43,662 nucleotides of DNA from Labilithrix sp. (GCA_019637105.1 JAHBWF010000057.1:1-43662), one strand, 5' to 3'. Counted from the stretch's first letter, positions 1-8,839 are shown. The notes: generated by a model not told the origin, from the letters alone. Translations and numbers: made by a program.

Positions 1-105
1 GAGTGGCACACGCCGCGGCGGGCCCGCGCAATCTGTCAGGCCGGGCGGCCGCCGCTCCGACGGCGCTCCTTCACGACGGCGCGCCCGTCGCGCGGAGCGC
101 GCCCG

Positions 106-170
106 GCCCGGCGCGTCACGGCTCGGTGACGCGCGTCATCGCGCCCGGCGCGTCACGGCTCGGTGACGCG
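106..170. repeat. 37-bp direct duplication containing a hairpin, spanning the serpin stop codon
   Basis: A 28-base segment at 106-133 recurs without mismatch at 143-170, giving a period of 37 bases. Each copy holds an inverted repeat with arms GCGCGTCAC and GTGACGCGC around a 6-base loop. It is a perfect 9 bp stem in the outer copy (111-119 with 126-134) and 8 bp in the inner copy. The inner copy contains the stop codon and last codons of the minus-strand serpin gene, so the gene's 3' end has been duplicated downstream. The hairpins could act as a terminator although there is no T-tract. Seen directly; the termination role is inference. Confidence 0.7.
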
Positions 171-1490
171 GCCCATGAAGAGGACGAGGCCGGAGGCGTC
201 GTCGACGATGAAGAAGAGGAACGGGTGGTCCGCCTTGAACTCCAGCGGCTTCGGCGGCGGACCGCCGGCCGCGGCCATGACCACCGCCGTGGCGGCCGCC
301 GCCTCGGTGCCCTTCTCGTCGAGCTTCACGAACGCCTTGTGGAACACGTCGTCGACGGAGAGACGCTCGTCGGGGTCGCGCGGATCGGCGATCTTCGTGA
401 AGTCGGCCTTCCGGCGCTCGAACGCGAGCGGCATCCCGAGGTCGGCGAGCGCCTTCGCGAGCGAGAGCGGCGCCGCGGGGTTCACCTCGAAGCGCGGGAG
501 CGCGACGTGCACGTTCTCCGTCGCGAGCCGGCGCGTCCAGCCCTCGAGCGTCGCGTTGGACAGCGACGCCTCGAGGGCCGCGAGCCCGTCGACGCGATCG
601 GGGAGCGCGACGACGAGCGACGCCGACCCGCCCTTGTAGGGCAGCTCGAGCACCTTCACGCCGTCGGCCTGCGCGAAGCGGACGTGCATGACCTGGTGCA
701 TCGTCGGCACCGACTTGGTCGACGCGGGCGTCGTCTTGAAGGGCTCGTCGCGCGTCCGGTCCGCCTCGAACGGCGACTGCCAGGCGCCGAGGAAGTAGAT
801 CGCGTTCACGAGGACGAGGCGCGTGAGCGGCTCGATCGACCTCTCCGGGAGGAGGTCCTTGATGCGGCGCTCGGTTCGCTCCTCGACCCACGCGTTGATC
901 CGCGCGCGCGACGGCTCGGGCGCCGTCTTGAAGTCGAGCGCCTCGAGCGGCGCGCCGAACACCGCGCGCGTCGCGTCGAGGTACGGCTGCTCGAACGCGT
1001 ACGTCTTCTCCCCGAAGAGCCGGTTCGCGATCCGGAGCTTCATCGGCCGCGACGGATCGCCGAGCGCCGCGGCGAGCTTCCCCCACGACGTCATCAGCGC
1101 GCCGGCGTCGTCCTCGGCGCGGAGCACGCGCTTCATCTGCTCGGCCGTCTCTCCCTTGGCGCCCCCGTAGGTCATCGCCAGCGCCATCGCGACGCTCGCG
1201 GGCGACATCGCCAGGTTGCCCTTCGCCTCCCCCGCGGCGCGCGCGCGCGACCAGAGGTCGAACCCGAGCGCGTTCGAGGAGCTCGCCAGGCGCTTCGTCT
1301 CGGAGGCAGGGGGCATCGTGGTCCTCGGTGGGCTCTCGGTCGTCGGCGGGGTCTCGCCCGCCGCGGCCGTCGACGCGGCGGGGGCGTCGGACGCGGCCGC
1401 CGTCGGCGCCGCGACCGGGGCGGGCTTCGGCGCCTTGTCGCAGGCGAAGAAGAGGAGCCCGAGGAGCGAGGCGGTCAGGGCGGTGCGCAT
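153..1490 (-). CDS. Serpin family protease inhibitor, probable lipoprotein
   Basis: The 445-residue product is a full-length serpin preceded by a signal peptide and a low-complexity Ala/Pro linker (about 18-70). The N-terminus has a hydrophobic core ending in LFFAC, a weak lipobox with Cys17, so it is probably exported and lipid-anchored. Serpin landmarks are visible: NAIYFLGAW in the middle and the C-terminal HPFLFFIVDD region. The reactive-centre hinge reads EKGTEAAAAT, which matches the inhibitory consensus (P15 Gly, P14 Thr, small residues P12-P9), so it should inhibit proteases rather than be a non-inhibitory serpin. Counting from P17 Glu as in antitrypsin places P1-P1' near Ala-Gly, suggesting an elastase-like or broad target. 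The loop looks about four residues longer than antitrypsin's, so P1 is uncertain. An AGAGG precedes the ATG by about 6 bases. It is divergent from fabH. Confidence 0.9.
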   Translation of the reverse strand: MRTALTASLLGLLFFACDKAPKPAPVAAPTAAASDAPAASTAAAGETPPTTESPPRTTMPPASETKRLASSSNALGFDLWSRARAAGEAKGNLAMSPASVAMALAMTYGGAKGETAEQMKRVLRAEDDAGALMTSWGKLAAALGDPSRPMKLRIANRLFGEKTYAFEQPYLDATRAVFGAPLEALDFKTAPEPSRARINAWVEERTERRIKDLLPERSIEPLTRLVLVNAIYFLGAWQSPFEADRTRDEPFKTTPASTKSVPTMHQVMHVRFAQADGVKVLELPYKGGSASLVVALPDRVDGLAALEASLSNATLEGWTRRLATENVHVALPRFEVNPAAPLSLAKALADLGMPLAFERRKADFTKIADPRDPDERLSVDDVFHKAFVKLDEKGTEAAAATAVVMAAAGGPPPKPLEFKADHPFLFFIVDDASGLVLFMGRVTEP

Positions 1491-1699
1491 CGTCGACCTC
1501 TACCTTCGCCCGACCCGACGGCGCGACGCAACGGGCAGCGGCGCGGCGCGCGAGGCCGAGGCCGCGCCGCGTCATCGCCGGCCGAGCCGTCGCTTCCGGG
1601 CGCCGCCCCGGCGCGGCGGAGCTCGGATCGAACGGTCATGATTTGACCACAATCGCCCGCGCTTTTCCGGAAGGGGTCGACCTCCCGAGCGCGCCTGGG

Positions 1700-1705
1700 T
1701 ATGAC
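1700..1705 (+). promoter_or_regulatory. Candidate -10 hexamer for fabH
   Basis: TATGAC sits 8 bases before the fabH ATG, and no Shine-Dalgarno-like purine run is visible in between. That spacing would put the transcription start at or next to the start codon. The same arrangement recurs before several other genes in the window. No convincing -35 is seen. Inference only. Confidence 0.3.
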
Positions 1706-1713
1706 CGCAGCGT

Positions 1714-2766
1714 ATGGGTTTCGAGCTCATCGGCACAGGTCACTACGTGCCCGGATCCCCGGTGCCCAACGAGCGCCTCTCGAAGGTCATGGACACGTCG
1801 GACGACTGGATCTTCCAGCGCTCCGGCATCCGCCAGCGCCACTTCGCCGGCGAGGGCCAGGCCGCGAGCGACTTCGCCTTCGAGGCGAGCAAGCGCGCGC
1901 TCGAGGCCGCGCGGATCTCGCCGGACGAGATCGACTACATCATCTTCGCGACCATGACGCCGGACTACGTGTTCCCGGGGTCGGGCGCCGTGCTCGGCGC
2001 GAAGCTCGGCATCGAGGGCGTGCCCGCGCTCGACATCCGCCAGCAGTGCGCGGCGATGATCTTCTCGCTCCAGCTCGTCGACGGCCTCATCAAGGGCGGC
2101 GTCGCCAGGACGATCCTCGTCGTCGGCGCCGAGGCCCACGCGGGCTTCATGCCGTGGGAGGACTGGGACATCGTCGACGGCAAGTCCGACGCGGACGCGA
2201 CGCCCGAGGCGCGCGCCCGCGCGAACGAGCATCGCGCGCTCGCGGTCCTCTTCGGCGACGGCGCCGGCGCGCTCGTCTTCCGCGCGACCGACCGCGACGC
2301 CGGGCTCGTCGCGTCGAAGGTCCACACCGACGGCCGCTTCGCCGAGACGCTCTACGTCCCGGGCGGCGGGTTCCGCACGCGCCCCTACTGGAAGGCGAGG
2401 CACTGGGACGAGCAGGCCCACATCCCGCGGATGGACGGGAGGGAGCTCTTCAAGTTCGCCGTCACCAAGCTCCCCCAGACCGCGCGCGAGCTGTGTGAAG
2501 AGGCGAAGGTGCCGCTCGAGCAGATCGACTGGTTCCTCGCGCATCAGGCGAACTACCGCATCAACAAGTACGTGCGGGAGCACCTCGGCGTCCCCGAGGA
2601 GAAGATGCCGATGAACATCGACCGCTTCGGCAACACCAGCGCCGGGACGATCCCGATCCTCGTCGACGAGTGCACCCGCGCCGGCAAGCTCAAGAAGGGC
2701 GAGCTCAACATGCTGCTCGCCCTCGGCGCCGGCATCCACTGGGGCTGCGCGCTCGTGCGCTGGTGA
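1714..2766 (+). CDS. fabH: 3-oxoacyl-ACP synthase III (FabH-type ketosynthase)
   Basis: The 350-residue product is a thiolase-fold KAS III enzyme, which condenses acetyl-CoA (or another short acyl-CoA) with malonyl-ACP to start fatty acid synthesis. The catalytic triad is complete: Cys112 in DIRQQCAAMIF, His277 in WFLAHQAN and Asn307 in FGNTSAGT. The N-terminal GTGHYVPGSPVPN and TSDDWIFQRSGI motifs are typical of FabH. There is an insertion around 147-170 (PWEDWDIVDGKSDADATPE) that is longer than in E. coli FabH, so the primer may not be acetyl-CoA. The gene stands alone, with no other fab or acpP gene nearby, so it could also serve a secondary or branched-chain lipid pathway. The start was chosen at the ATG that gives the conserved N-terminus. 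Confidence 0.93.
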   Translation: MGFELIGTGHYVPGSPVPNERLSKVMDTSDDWIFQRSGIRQRHFAGEGQAASDFAFEASKRALEAARISPDEIDYIIFATMTPDYVFPGSGAVLGAKLGIEGVPALDIRQQCAAMIFSLQLVDGLIKGGVARTILVVGAEAHAGFMPWEDWDIVDGKSDADATPEARARANEHRALAVLFGDGAGALVFRATDRDAGLVASKVHTDGRFAETLYVPGGGFRTRPYWKARHWDEQAHIPRMDGRELFKFAVTKLPQTARELCEEAKVPLEQIDWFLAHQANYRINKYVREHLGVPEEKMPMNIDRFGNTSAGTIPILVDECTRAGKLKKGELNMLLALGAGIHWGCALVRW

Positions 2767-2896
2767 CGCGCGTCGCGCGCCGGCGCTCCACGCGGCGGCG
2801 GACACGTCGGACCGTGGTAGGCGACGTCGCGCGCGCGCCCGGACGTCGCGCGGGGGGCGGCGCGCGCGACCCGGCGGCTCGCGGCTCGCTCCGTGC

Positions 2897-2902
2897 TACC
2901 CT
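2897..2902 (+). promoter_or_regulatory. Candidate -10 hexamer for the secreted hypothetical gene
   Basis: TACCCT ends 6 bases before the ATG at 2909. The adjoining TAGGCATGG is also found before the response regulator gene (start 12793), which has TATCCT in the same place. It would give a leaderless or nearly leaderless transcript. Inference from spacing and recurrence. Confidence 0.35.
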
Positions 2903-2908
2903 GTAGGC

Positions 2909-3592
2909 ATGGTCTCGACTCGACGCGCCTGCTCGCGTGCCCTCGTCGCCCTCGCCCTTGCCCTCCCCGCCGCCGCCGTCCTGGTCCCGAGCGACGCGAC
3001 CGCGTCGGTCTCGATCGCGGTCGGCTTCGAGCTGCTGGTCAAGGACGCCGACGCCGTCGCCGTCCTCACGCCGGGCGAGCAGACGAGCGTCTGGGAGGAC
3101 GGCCGCATTTATACGTACACCAGGGTGCACGTCGATCGCGGCGTCGCGGGGGACATCGGCGCCGGCGCCGACGGCTGGGTCCGGACGATGGGCGGCGTGG
3201 TCGGCAAGGTCGGCCAGCTCGTCGACGGCGAGCCCGTCTTCGTGAGGGACAAGGCCTCGCTCGTCTTCATGCGCAAGTTCAAGGCGGGGGGCGTCTACGA
3301 GGTCTCGGCGCGCGCGCAGGGGCAGTACCCGCTGAAGCTCGACGAGGCGACGAAGCAGCAGCGGCTCATCCGATCGACGGCCGTGGGGATGCTCCTCCCG
3401 CCGAAGCCCTCGGTCGCCGACGCGGCGGCCTCCGGCGCCACGAAGCCGCAGAGCGCGGGCGTCGTGGTGACGGACGCCGTGAAGACCCGCCTCGCGCAAG
3501 ACGTCCTCCACGACCGGCCGCTCGACGAGGTCGCGCGCGAGATCGCGACGACGTGGACGCGCCTGCACCCGGCGGCCTCGAAGGCGAAGTGA
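2909..3592 (+). CDS. Secreted protein of unknown function
   Basis: The 227-residue product starts with a signal peptide: Arg residues at 5, 6 and 10, a hydrophobic run of about 12-27, and a likely cut after the Ala-rich DATAS region near residue 33. The mature part begins with a conserved-looking segment (GFELLVKDADAVAVLTP, then WEDGRIYTYTRVHVD) that reads like a small beta-rich domain. This is followed by a flexible Ala/Pro stretch (about 160-185) and a short C-terminal helix. I do not recognise the family. No cysteines are seen, so it is not a disulfide-rich protein. It lies between fabH and rnd, but gaps of about 140 and 90 bases argue against tight coupling with either. Confidence 0.75.
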   Translation: MVSTRRACSRALVALALALPAAAVLVPSDATASVSIAVGFELLVKDADAVAVLTPGEQTSVWEDGRIYTYTRVHVDRGVAGDIGAGADGWVRTMGGVVGKVGQLVDGEPVFVRDKASLVFMRKFKAGGVYEVSARAQGQYPLKLDEATKQQRLIRSTAVGMLLPPKPSVADAAASGATKPQSAGVVVTDAVKTRLAQDVLHDRPLDEVAREIATTWTRLHPAASKAK

Positions 3593-3685
3593 CGCGACCG
3601 GCGGGCGACGGTCGCGGTCGCCGCCGGCGCCCGGCGGCGCCGGTCCCACGCCGCATCCGGCCCGGGATCTGGTAGACGAGACGTC

Positions 3686-4932
3686 TTGGAGCCCGACCGC
3701 CGACAAGCGCCTCCCGTCATCCTCGTCACGCGCGAGGCCGAGCTCCGCGAGGCCGTCGCGCGGCTCGTCGCGGCGCCGCGCGTCGCGCTCGACGTCGAGT
3801 CGAACGGCCTCTTCAGGTACCGCGCGACGCTCTGCACGATGCAGCTCGCCACGCGCGACGAGGTCGTCATCGTCGACGCCGTCGCGACGCCGCTCGCGCC
3901 GCTCGCCGAGCTCCTCGGACCGGACGGTCCCCGGAAGATCGTGCACGACGTCTCGTTCGACGCGCGCATCCTCGCCGAGGCGGGCCTCCGTCTCGGCAAC
4001 GTGCTGGACACGTCCCTCGCCGCGCGCATGCTCGGCCGCACCGCGACCGGGCTCGCGTCGCTCCTCGCGAGCGAGCTCGGCGTCACGATGGACAAGAAGC
4101 TCCAGCATCACGACTGGACCGAGCGCCCGCTCCGCAGCCACCACCTGCGCTACCTCGCGGACGACGTCGTCCACCTCGGGGCCCTCGCGGACCGGCTCTC
4201 CGCCGAGATCGACGCGACGTCGGCGGACGGCGCGATCGCCGACGCCGTCGAGGAGGAGACGCGCTACCGCGTCGCGCAGGCGATCGCCGCCGCGGGCAGC
4301 GTCGATCCGCGGCCGCCCTGGGTCCGCCTGAAGGGCGTCGACCGCGCGCCGCGCGAGGAGCAGCCGATCCTCCGGCGCCTCGCCGAGCTCCGCGAGGAGA
4401 AGGCGCGGAGCCTCGACGTCCCGCCGTACAAGGTCATCGGCCCGGAGGTCCTCTTCGCGATCGCCAAGGCGAAGCCCAAGACGATGGCCGACCTCGAGCG
4501 CGTCAAGGGAGCGACGGGCGGGCACCGAGCGCGGGCGCTCGCGCCGGCGATGCTCGCGGCGGTCGCCGCGGGCCTCGCGGACGACGGCGCCGTCCCCGCC
4601 GAGGAGCGCGCGATGCTCGAGCGGCCGCGCCTCCCGCCGGCCGTCGTCAAGGCGCGGCGCGGGCGCGAGGGCCGGCTGAGCAGCTGGCGAAAGGCCGAGG
4701 CGAAGAGGCGGGGCGTCGACGAGCAGGTCGTCCTCCCGGCCACTGCCTGCGGGACCTCGCCGACCTGCCCGACGACAGCGCGCTCGACGCCGTCGCCGCG
4801 GTGCCGGGCATCGGCGCGTTCCGCGTCGCCCGCGACAGCGCCGCGCTGGTCGCCGCGCTCGCCGCGCCGCCGCGCCGACGGCGCGCGCGCGACGCCGGCG
4901 CGGCGCGCGACGTCCTGCCGGAGCCGTCGTGA
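3686..4932 (+). CDS. rnd: Ribonuclease D, with a -1 frameshift near 4738
   Basis: RNase D is a 3'-5' exonuclease that trims tRNA precursors. The DEDDy exonuclease residues are present: Asp and Glu in ALDVESNG, Asp in HDVSFDARIL, and Tyr and Asp in LRYLADDVVHL. An HRDC-like region follows (about 220-300). The start is TTG, with no better start nearby. After VDEQVVLP (codon ending 4738) the frame loses similarity, while the -1 frame from 4738 continues as GHCLRDLADLP...AVPGIGAFRVARD, typical of a second HRDC-type segment. That frame stops at TGA 4930-4932, overlapping the lpxB GTG start by four bases (GTGA). One missing G in the CCCGG run at 4735-4739 would restore a single frame of about 415 codons. 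Either a sequence error or a recent lesion; no slippery heptamer is seen. Confidence 0.8.
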
Positions 4933-6098
4933 CGAGCGGCCTCCTCGTCGTCGCCGGAGAGGCCTCGGGCGACCGCGCCGCGGCCGCCGTCGTCGCGAAG
5001 CTCCGCGGCCGCTGCCAGGCCTTCGGGATGGGCGGCGGCGCCCTCCAGCGCGAGGGCCTCGAGCTCCTCGCCGATCTGCGCACGACCACCGCGCTCGGCG
5101 TCACCGAGGTCGCCCGCCGCGCCTACGGCGTCGGCGCGGCGTGGCGGAGGCTCCGCGCGGCGATCAAGAAGCGGCGGCCGAGCGCGGCGCTCCTCGTCAA
5201 CTACACCGAGTTCAACGCGCGCCTCGCCCCGATCCTGTGGAGCGAAGGCGCGCGCGTCCTGTGGTACGGCGCGCCTCAGATCTGGGCGTGGCGCGCCGGC
5301 CGCGCCGAGCCGCTCCGCCGCCACCTCGATCGCCTCGCGCTGATGCTCCCCTTCGAGGAGCCGCTCTGGCGCGGGCTGGGCGTCGACGCCCACTACGTGG
5401 GGCACCCCGCGCTCGAGGATCGCCGCGGGCCGGAGCACCGCGTCGCCGCGCGCGAGCTCCTCGGCCTCACGCCGTTCGCGTGGGCGATCGCGATCCTCCC
5501 GGGCAGCCGCCCGCACGAGGTCCGCCGTTTGCTCGAGCCGATGCTCTCCGGCTACGAGGCCGTCCGCGGCGATCGGGCGAGCGTCGACGCCCGGGTGATG
5601 CTCGCCGCGAGCCTCGACGATCGCACGCGCGCATGGGCCAAGGACCTCGCCCGCGCCCGCGGCGTCGACGTGGTCGACGTCGACCCGCGCGCCGGCCTCG
5701 CGTACGCGCTGCCCGCGTTCGACGCCGCGCTGTGCGCCTCGGGCACGGCCTCGCTCGAGTGTGCGCTCGCGCGCGTCGTGCCGGTGGTCTGCTATCGCGT
5801 CGGCTGGGCCGCCGAGCTCGGCGCGCGCGCCCTCCTCAGGACCAAGCACGTCGCGCTGCCCAACGTGCTCCTCGGCCGAGAGGCGTTCCCCGAGCTGCTC
5901 CAGCGCCGCGCCGCGGCGGATCACATCGCCGACGAGCTCGCGCGCGTCCTCGACGAGCGTGACACGTTCCTTGCAGCGTGCGCCGAGGTCGAGCAGCTCC
6001 TCGGCGATCATCCGTGCCCCTCACGCGAGGTCGCGCGCATGCTCGAGCCGTGGCTCGCCGCCCCCGCGATCGGCCCCCACCCGCGGACGGCGTGCTGA
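4929..6098 (+). CDS. lpxB: Lipid-A-disaccharide synthase
   Basis: The 389-residue GT-B enzyme joins UDP-2,3-diacylglucosamine to lipid X to make the lipid A disaccharide at the inner membrane. Family motifs are clear: VVAGEASGD at the N-terminus, NYTEFNARL and YGAPQIWAW in the acceptor half, GHPALED, LPGSRPHEV at the domain hinge, and CASGTASLECAL with VPVVCYRV in the UDP-binding half. Length matches the family (about 380). The start is GTG at 4929, overlapping the corrected rnd stop (GTGA), so the two genes look translationally coupled. Other Raetz-pathway genes are not in the window. The presence of lpxB shows a lipid A-bearing outer membrane. Confidence 0.95.
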   Translation: MTSGLLVVAGEASGDRAAAAVVAKLRGRCQAFGMGGGALQREGLELLADLRTTTALGVTEVARRAYGVGAAWRRLRAAIKKRRPSAALLVNYTEFNARLAPILWSEGARVLWYGAPQIWAWRAGRAEPLRRHLDRLALMLPFEEPLWRGLGVDAHYVGHPALEDRRGPEHRVAARELLGLTPFAWAIAILPGSRPHEVRRLLEPMLSGYEAVRGDRASVDARVMLAASLDDRTRAWAKDLARARGVDVVDVDPRAGLAYALPAFDAALCASGTASLECALARVVPVVCYRVGWAAELGARALLRTKHVALPNVLLGREAFPELLQRRAAADHIADELARVLDERDTFLAACAEVEQLLGDHPCPSREVARMLEPWLAAPAIGPHPRTAC

Positions 6099-6132
6099 CG
6101 GAGCGCGCGGCGAGCCGCTCTCCTCCTCTCCC

Positions 6133-7896
6133 ATGCGCGCCCTCTTCGCCGTCAGCGTCGTCCTCTTCGGCCTGCGGCTGTGGGCGGCGACCCGCGTGGG
6201 CTTCGGCGACAGCGAGGCGCTCTACGCGTCGTGGGCGCTGCACCCGCAGCCTGCGTACCTCGACCACCCCGGGCTCGTCGGCCTGGTCGCGCGCGCGATC
6301 GGCGAGGGCGCGGCTCCGACGCCCGAGCGCGCGCACGTCGTCACGGCGGCGGTCGCGACGCTCGTCCCCTGGCTCGTCCTCGCGGTCGCGCGGACCGCGG
6401 GCGCCGACCCGCGCCGCGCCGCGGCGGCGGCCCTCGTGGTCGCCGTGGTGCCCGAGATCGCGGTCGGCCTCTTCGCCCTGACGCCCGACCTGCTCCTCGC
6501 GCCGCTGTGGCTGGGCGCGATCGGCCTCGCGATCGCGGGGCTCTCGCGCGCCGACGACGACCCGCCGCCGAACACGCCCGCGCCGCCGTCGATCGGCGCG
6601 GCCGGAGCGCTCCTCGGCGCCGGGCTCCTCGCGGGCGCCGCCGCGGCGGCGAAGGTCTCGGGCCTGCTCCTCGTCCTCGCGCTCGCGGCGGCCTACGTCC
6701 AGGTCGCGCGATCGGGCGGGGTCGGCCGCGCGGCCGCGCGCTCGATCTGGCCGTGGGCCGGGCTCGCCGCCGGCCTCGTCGTCATCGCCCCCTCCGTGCT
6801 GTACGAGGCGCGGCTCGGCTGGCCGATGCTCCGGCACCGGTTCGTCGACACCCAGCACGACGCGGGGCTGGCGCTGCAGAACGCCGGCGCGCTGCTCGGC
6901 GGACAGCTCGTCTACCTGTCGCCGGTCGTCGCCTGGCTCGCGCTGCTCGTCGCGCGCGATCTCGTGCGCCGGCGGGGCGACGACGTCGCCTCGCGGGTCC
7001 TCTTCTGGACGTTCGCGCTGCCGCTCGTCCCGCTCGCCCTGCTCTGCCTGTGGAGCCCCGTCGCCGAGCCGCACTGGATCGCGCCGCCGCTCCTCGCGCT
7101 CCCCGTCCACGCCGCACGGCGCGCGGGCGCGGTCCTCCGACCGCGGCTCGTCGCGATCGGCGCGGGCGTCGCGGCCGTCTTCACCCTCCTCGCGCACGCG
7201 TGGGTCCTCGTCCCGGCGGCCGCGCGGCTGATGCCGGCCGACGTCGATCCGAAGGCGGACATCGCGAGCGAGCTCTACGGTTGGCCGACCGCGATCGAAG
7301 CCGTGCGCGACCAGATGGCGATCGCGGCGACGCCGTTCGATCCCGAGGGGCGGGACGTCGTCGTCGTCGGTCCGCACTGGACCGTGTGCGCGCAGCTCAA
7401 CGCGGCCCTCGCGGACGTCCGCGTCGGCTGCGCGACGCCGATCCGCGACGACTTCGATCGCTGGCTGCCGCGCGAGACGTGGCGTCGTGCCGACAACGTC
7501 CTCTTCGTCACGGACAACCGCTTCCCGGGGGACGGCGCCGAGCAGCTCCCCGCGCACGTCAAGGTCTCGCAGAGCCGCGTCCGCGTCCTCCGCGGCGGAC
7601 GCACGGCGCGCACCTTCGAGCTCCATCTCTACTCCCGCCGGCAAGGCGCCGATCGCGCCCCGCGCCGCCGGCCGCCCGCGTCGAGCCCGCCCGCGACTCG
7701 CGGCGCCGGCGCGCCGGCGCGCACGCTCCTTGCCACCGAGGCAGGCCATGACGCGCATCGCGATCCTCTCGGCGGTCGCGCTCTCGCTCCTCGCGCTCGG
7801 GGCGTGCGGGAGCGACGGCGACGAAAAGAAGCAGGGCGGCGGCGGCGAAGAGCCCGCCCCGACGAACGCCGGGGAGGCTCCGCTCACCGCCGATGA
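6133..7896 (+). CDS. GT39-like (ArnT/PMT type) polytopic glycosyltransferase
   Basis: An integral membrane GT-C glycosyltransferase of about 500 reliable residues. The first helix is followed by GFGDSEALYASWAL, whose acidic pair fits the catalytic Asp/Glu motif of the PMT_2 family, then PAYLDHPGLVGL. About nine to ten hydrophobic helices follow to about residue 370, then a soluble C-terminal domain (DVVVVGPHWTVCAQL). Such enzymes move a sugar from a polyprenyl-phosphate donor to a periplasmic acceptor; being beside lpxB, lipid A or LPS is a possible acceptor (inference). The start is the first ATG after lpxB, 34 bases downstream, without a visible ribosome site. The last 50 codons overlap the next gene and look non-coding in this frame, so the natural end is probably near 7640-7751. 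A stop in another frame at 7749-7751 would overlap the next ATG. Confidence 0.75.
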   Translation: MRALFAVSVVLFGLRLWAATRVGFGDSEALYASWALHPQPAYLDHPGLVGLVARAIGEGAAPTPERAHVVTAAVATLVPWLVLAVARTAGADPRRAAAAALVVAVVPEIAVGLFALTPDLLLAPLWLGAIGLAIAGLSRADDDPPPNTPAPPSIGAAGALLGAGLLAGAAAAAKVSGLLLVLALAAAYVQVARSGGVGRAAARSIWPWAGLAAGLVVIAPSVLYEARLGWPMLRHRFVDTQHDAGLALQNAGALLGGQLVYLSPVVAWLALLVARDLVRRRGDDVASRVLFWTFALPLVPLALLCLWSPVAEPHWIAPPLLALPVHAARRAGAVLRPRLVAIGAGVAAVFTLLAHAWVLVPAAARLMPADVDPKADIASELYGWPTAIEAVRDQMAIAATPFDPEGRDVVVVGPHWTVCAQLNAALADVRVGCATPIRDDFDRWLPRETWRRADNVLFVTDNRFPGDGAEQLPAHVKVSQSRVRVLRGGRTARTFELHLYSRRQGADRAPRRRPPASSPPATRGAGAPARTLLATEAGHDAHRDPLGGRALAPRARGVRERRRRKEAGRRRRRARPDERRGGSAHRR

Positions 7897-8839
7897 GCGC
7901 GCCTGCGAGGCGCTCTACCGCGCGCAGATCGACTGGACGCACCGCTGCGGCGGCATCCTCAACGAGTCGACGCACGCCGTCGCGCGCTTCCGGACGCTGT
8001 GCGCGCGGGAGCTCGCCGCGCCCGGCGCCGAGCGGCTCCGCGACGCGCGCGCGAAATGCGCCGAGCGCCGCAAGACCGCGGCGTGCGACGACGAGCTGCC
8101 CGAGTGCGAGCTCCCCCCCGGCACGCTGGCCGACGGCGCTCCGTGCGCGGCGCGCTCCCAGTGCCAGAGCCGCTACTGCAAGCTCGACGGGGGCTGCGGG
8201 ACGTGCGCCCAGCCGGCCGCGGCCGGCGCCGCCTGCTCGTCGCCGGTCGACTGCGCGTTCGGCGACGGCGAGGTCGCGAGCTGCGACGTCCGACAGGGCA
8301 GCTCGTCGGGCACCTGCGCGCTGTGGAAGGTCGCGAAGGTCGGCGAGACGTGCGGCGGCACCACGCTGTGCGACGCGAACAGCCACTGCATGGCGCCGGA
8401 GGAGAACGCGACGACCGGAAGCTGCGTGCCCAACGAGGACGTCGGCGCGACGTGCGACGGTACGCGAGACTGCAGGGCCGGCCTCGCCTGCGTCGCCGGC
8501 AAGTGCGCCGCGAGGCCCGGGTCCGGCGAGGCCTGCGGGCAGATCGACGACTGCGCCGGCGGGCTCGTCTGCGACGGGACCTGCCAGGCGGTGTCGTACG
8601 TCGGCACCGACGAGGAGTGCGGCGCCACGCGACGCTGCGAGCGCGGGCGGTGCGTGCAGAGGGTCACGCAGGGCGCCGACGGTCAGCTCGCCGCCGCGGG
8701 CCCGCCCACGTGCGTCGAGCCGCTCGCCGACGGCGCGGCCTGCGGGCAGGAGCAGACGAACAACGGCATGTTGTGCGACGAGTTCGCGCGCTGCCTCGGC
8801 GGCAGGTGCGTCCTCGCCGACCCCGCCGAGTGCCGCTGA
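7748..8839 (+). CDS. Cysteine-rich lipoprotein
   Basis: The 363-residue product has a type II signal peptide with a good lipobox (ALGAC, Cys20) and a Gly/Glu-rich linker. From about residue 50 it is rich in cysteine, arranged in short units of the type G-x-x-C-x-x-x-x-x-C-x-x-x-x-C, for example GAPCAARSQCQSRYC and GATCDGTRDCRAGLAC. At least five such units lie in 110-290, resembling Dickkopf-like Cys-rich surface proteins of myxobacteria. It is likely disulfide-bonded on the outer membrane; function unknown. It is convergent with bioB, and its stop codon lies in a hairpin. Its 5' end overlaps the extended reading frame of the upstream glycosyltransferase. Confidence 0.85.
   Translation: MTRIAILSAVALSLLALGACGSDGDEKKQGGGGEEPAPTNAGEAPLTADERACEALYRAQIDWTHRCGGILNESTHAVARFRTLCARELAAPGAERLRDARAKCAERRKTAACDDELPECELPPGTLADGAPCAARSQCQSRYCKLDGGCGTCAQPAAAGAACSSPVDCAFGDGEVASCDVRQGSSSGTCALWKVAKVGETCGGTTLCDANSHCMAPEENATTGSCVPNEDVGATCDGTRDCRAGLACVAGKCAARPGSGEACGQIDDCAGGLVCDGTCQAVSYVGTDEECGATRRCERGRCVQRVTQGADGQLAAAGPPTCVEPLADGAACGQEQTNNGMLCDEFARCLGGRCVLADPAECR

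Noticed and set aside
1-105. Partial gene at the left edge
   Set aside because: Only low-complexity GC-rich sequence and a shadow frame antisense to the serpin; no supported coding.
4736-4745. Programmed -1 frameshift in rnd
   Set aside because: No X-XXY-YYZ slippery heptamer or downstream stimulatory structure is evident; an indel is simpler.
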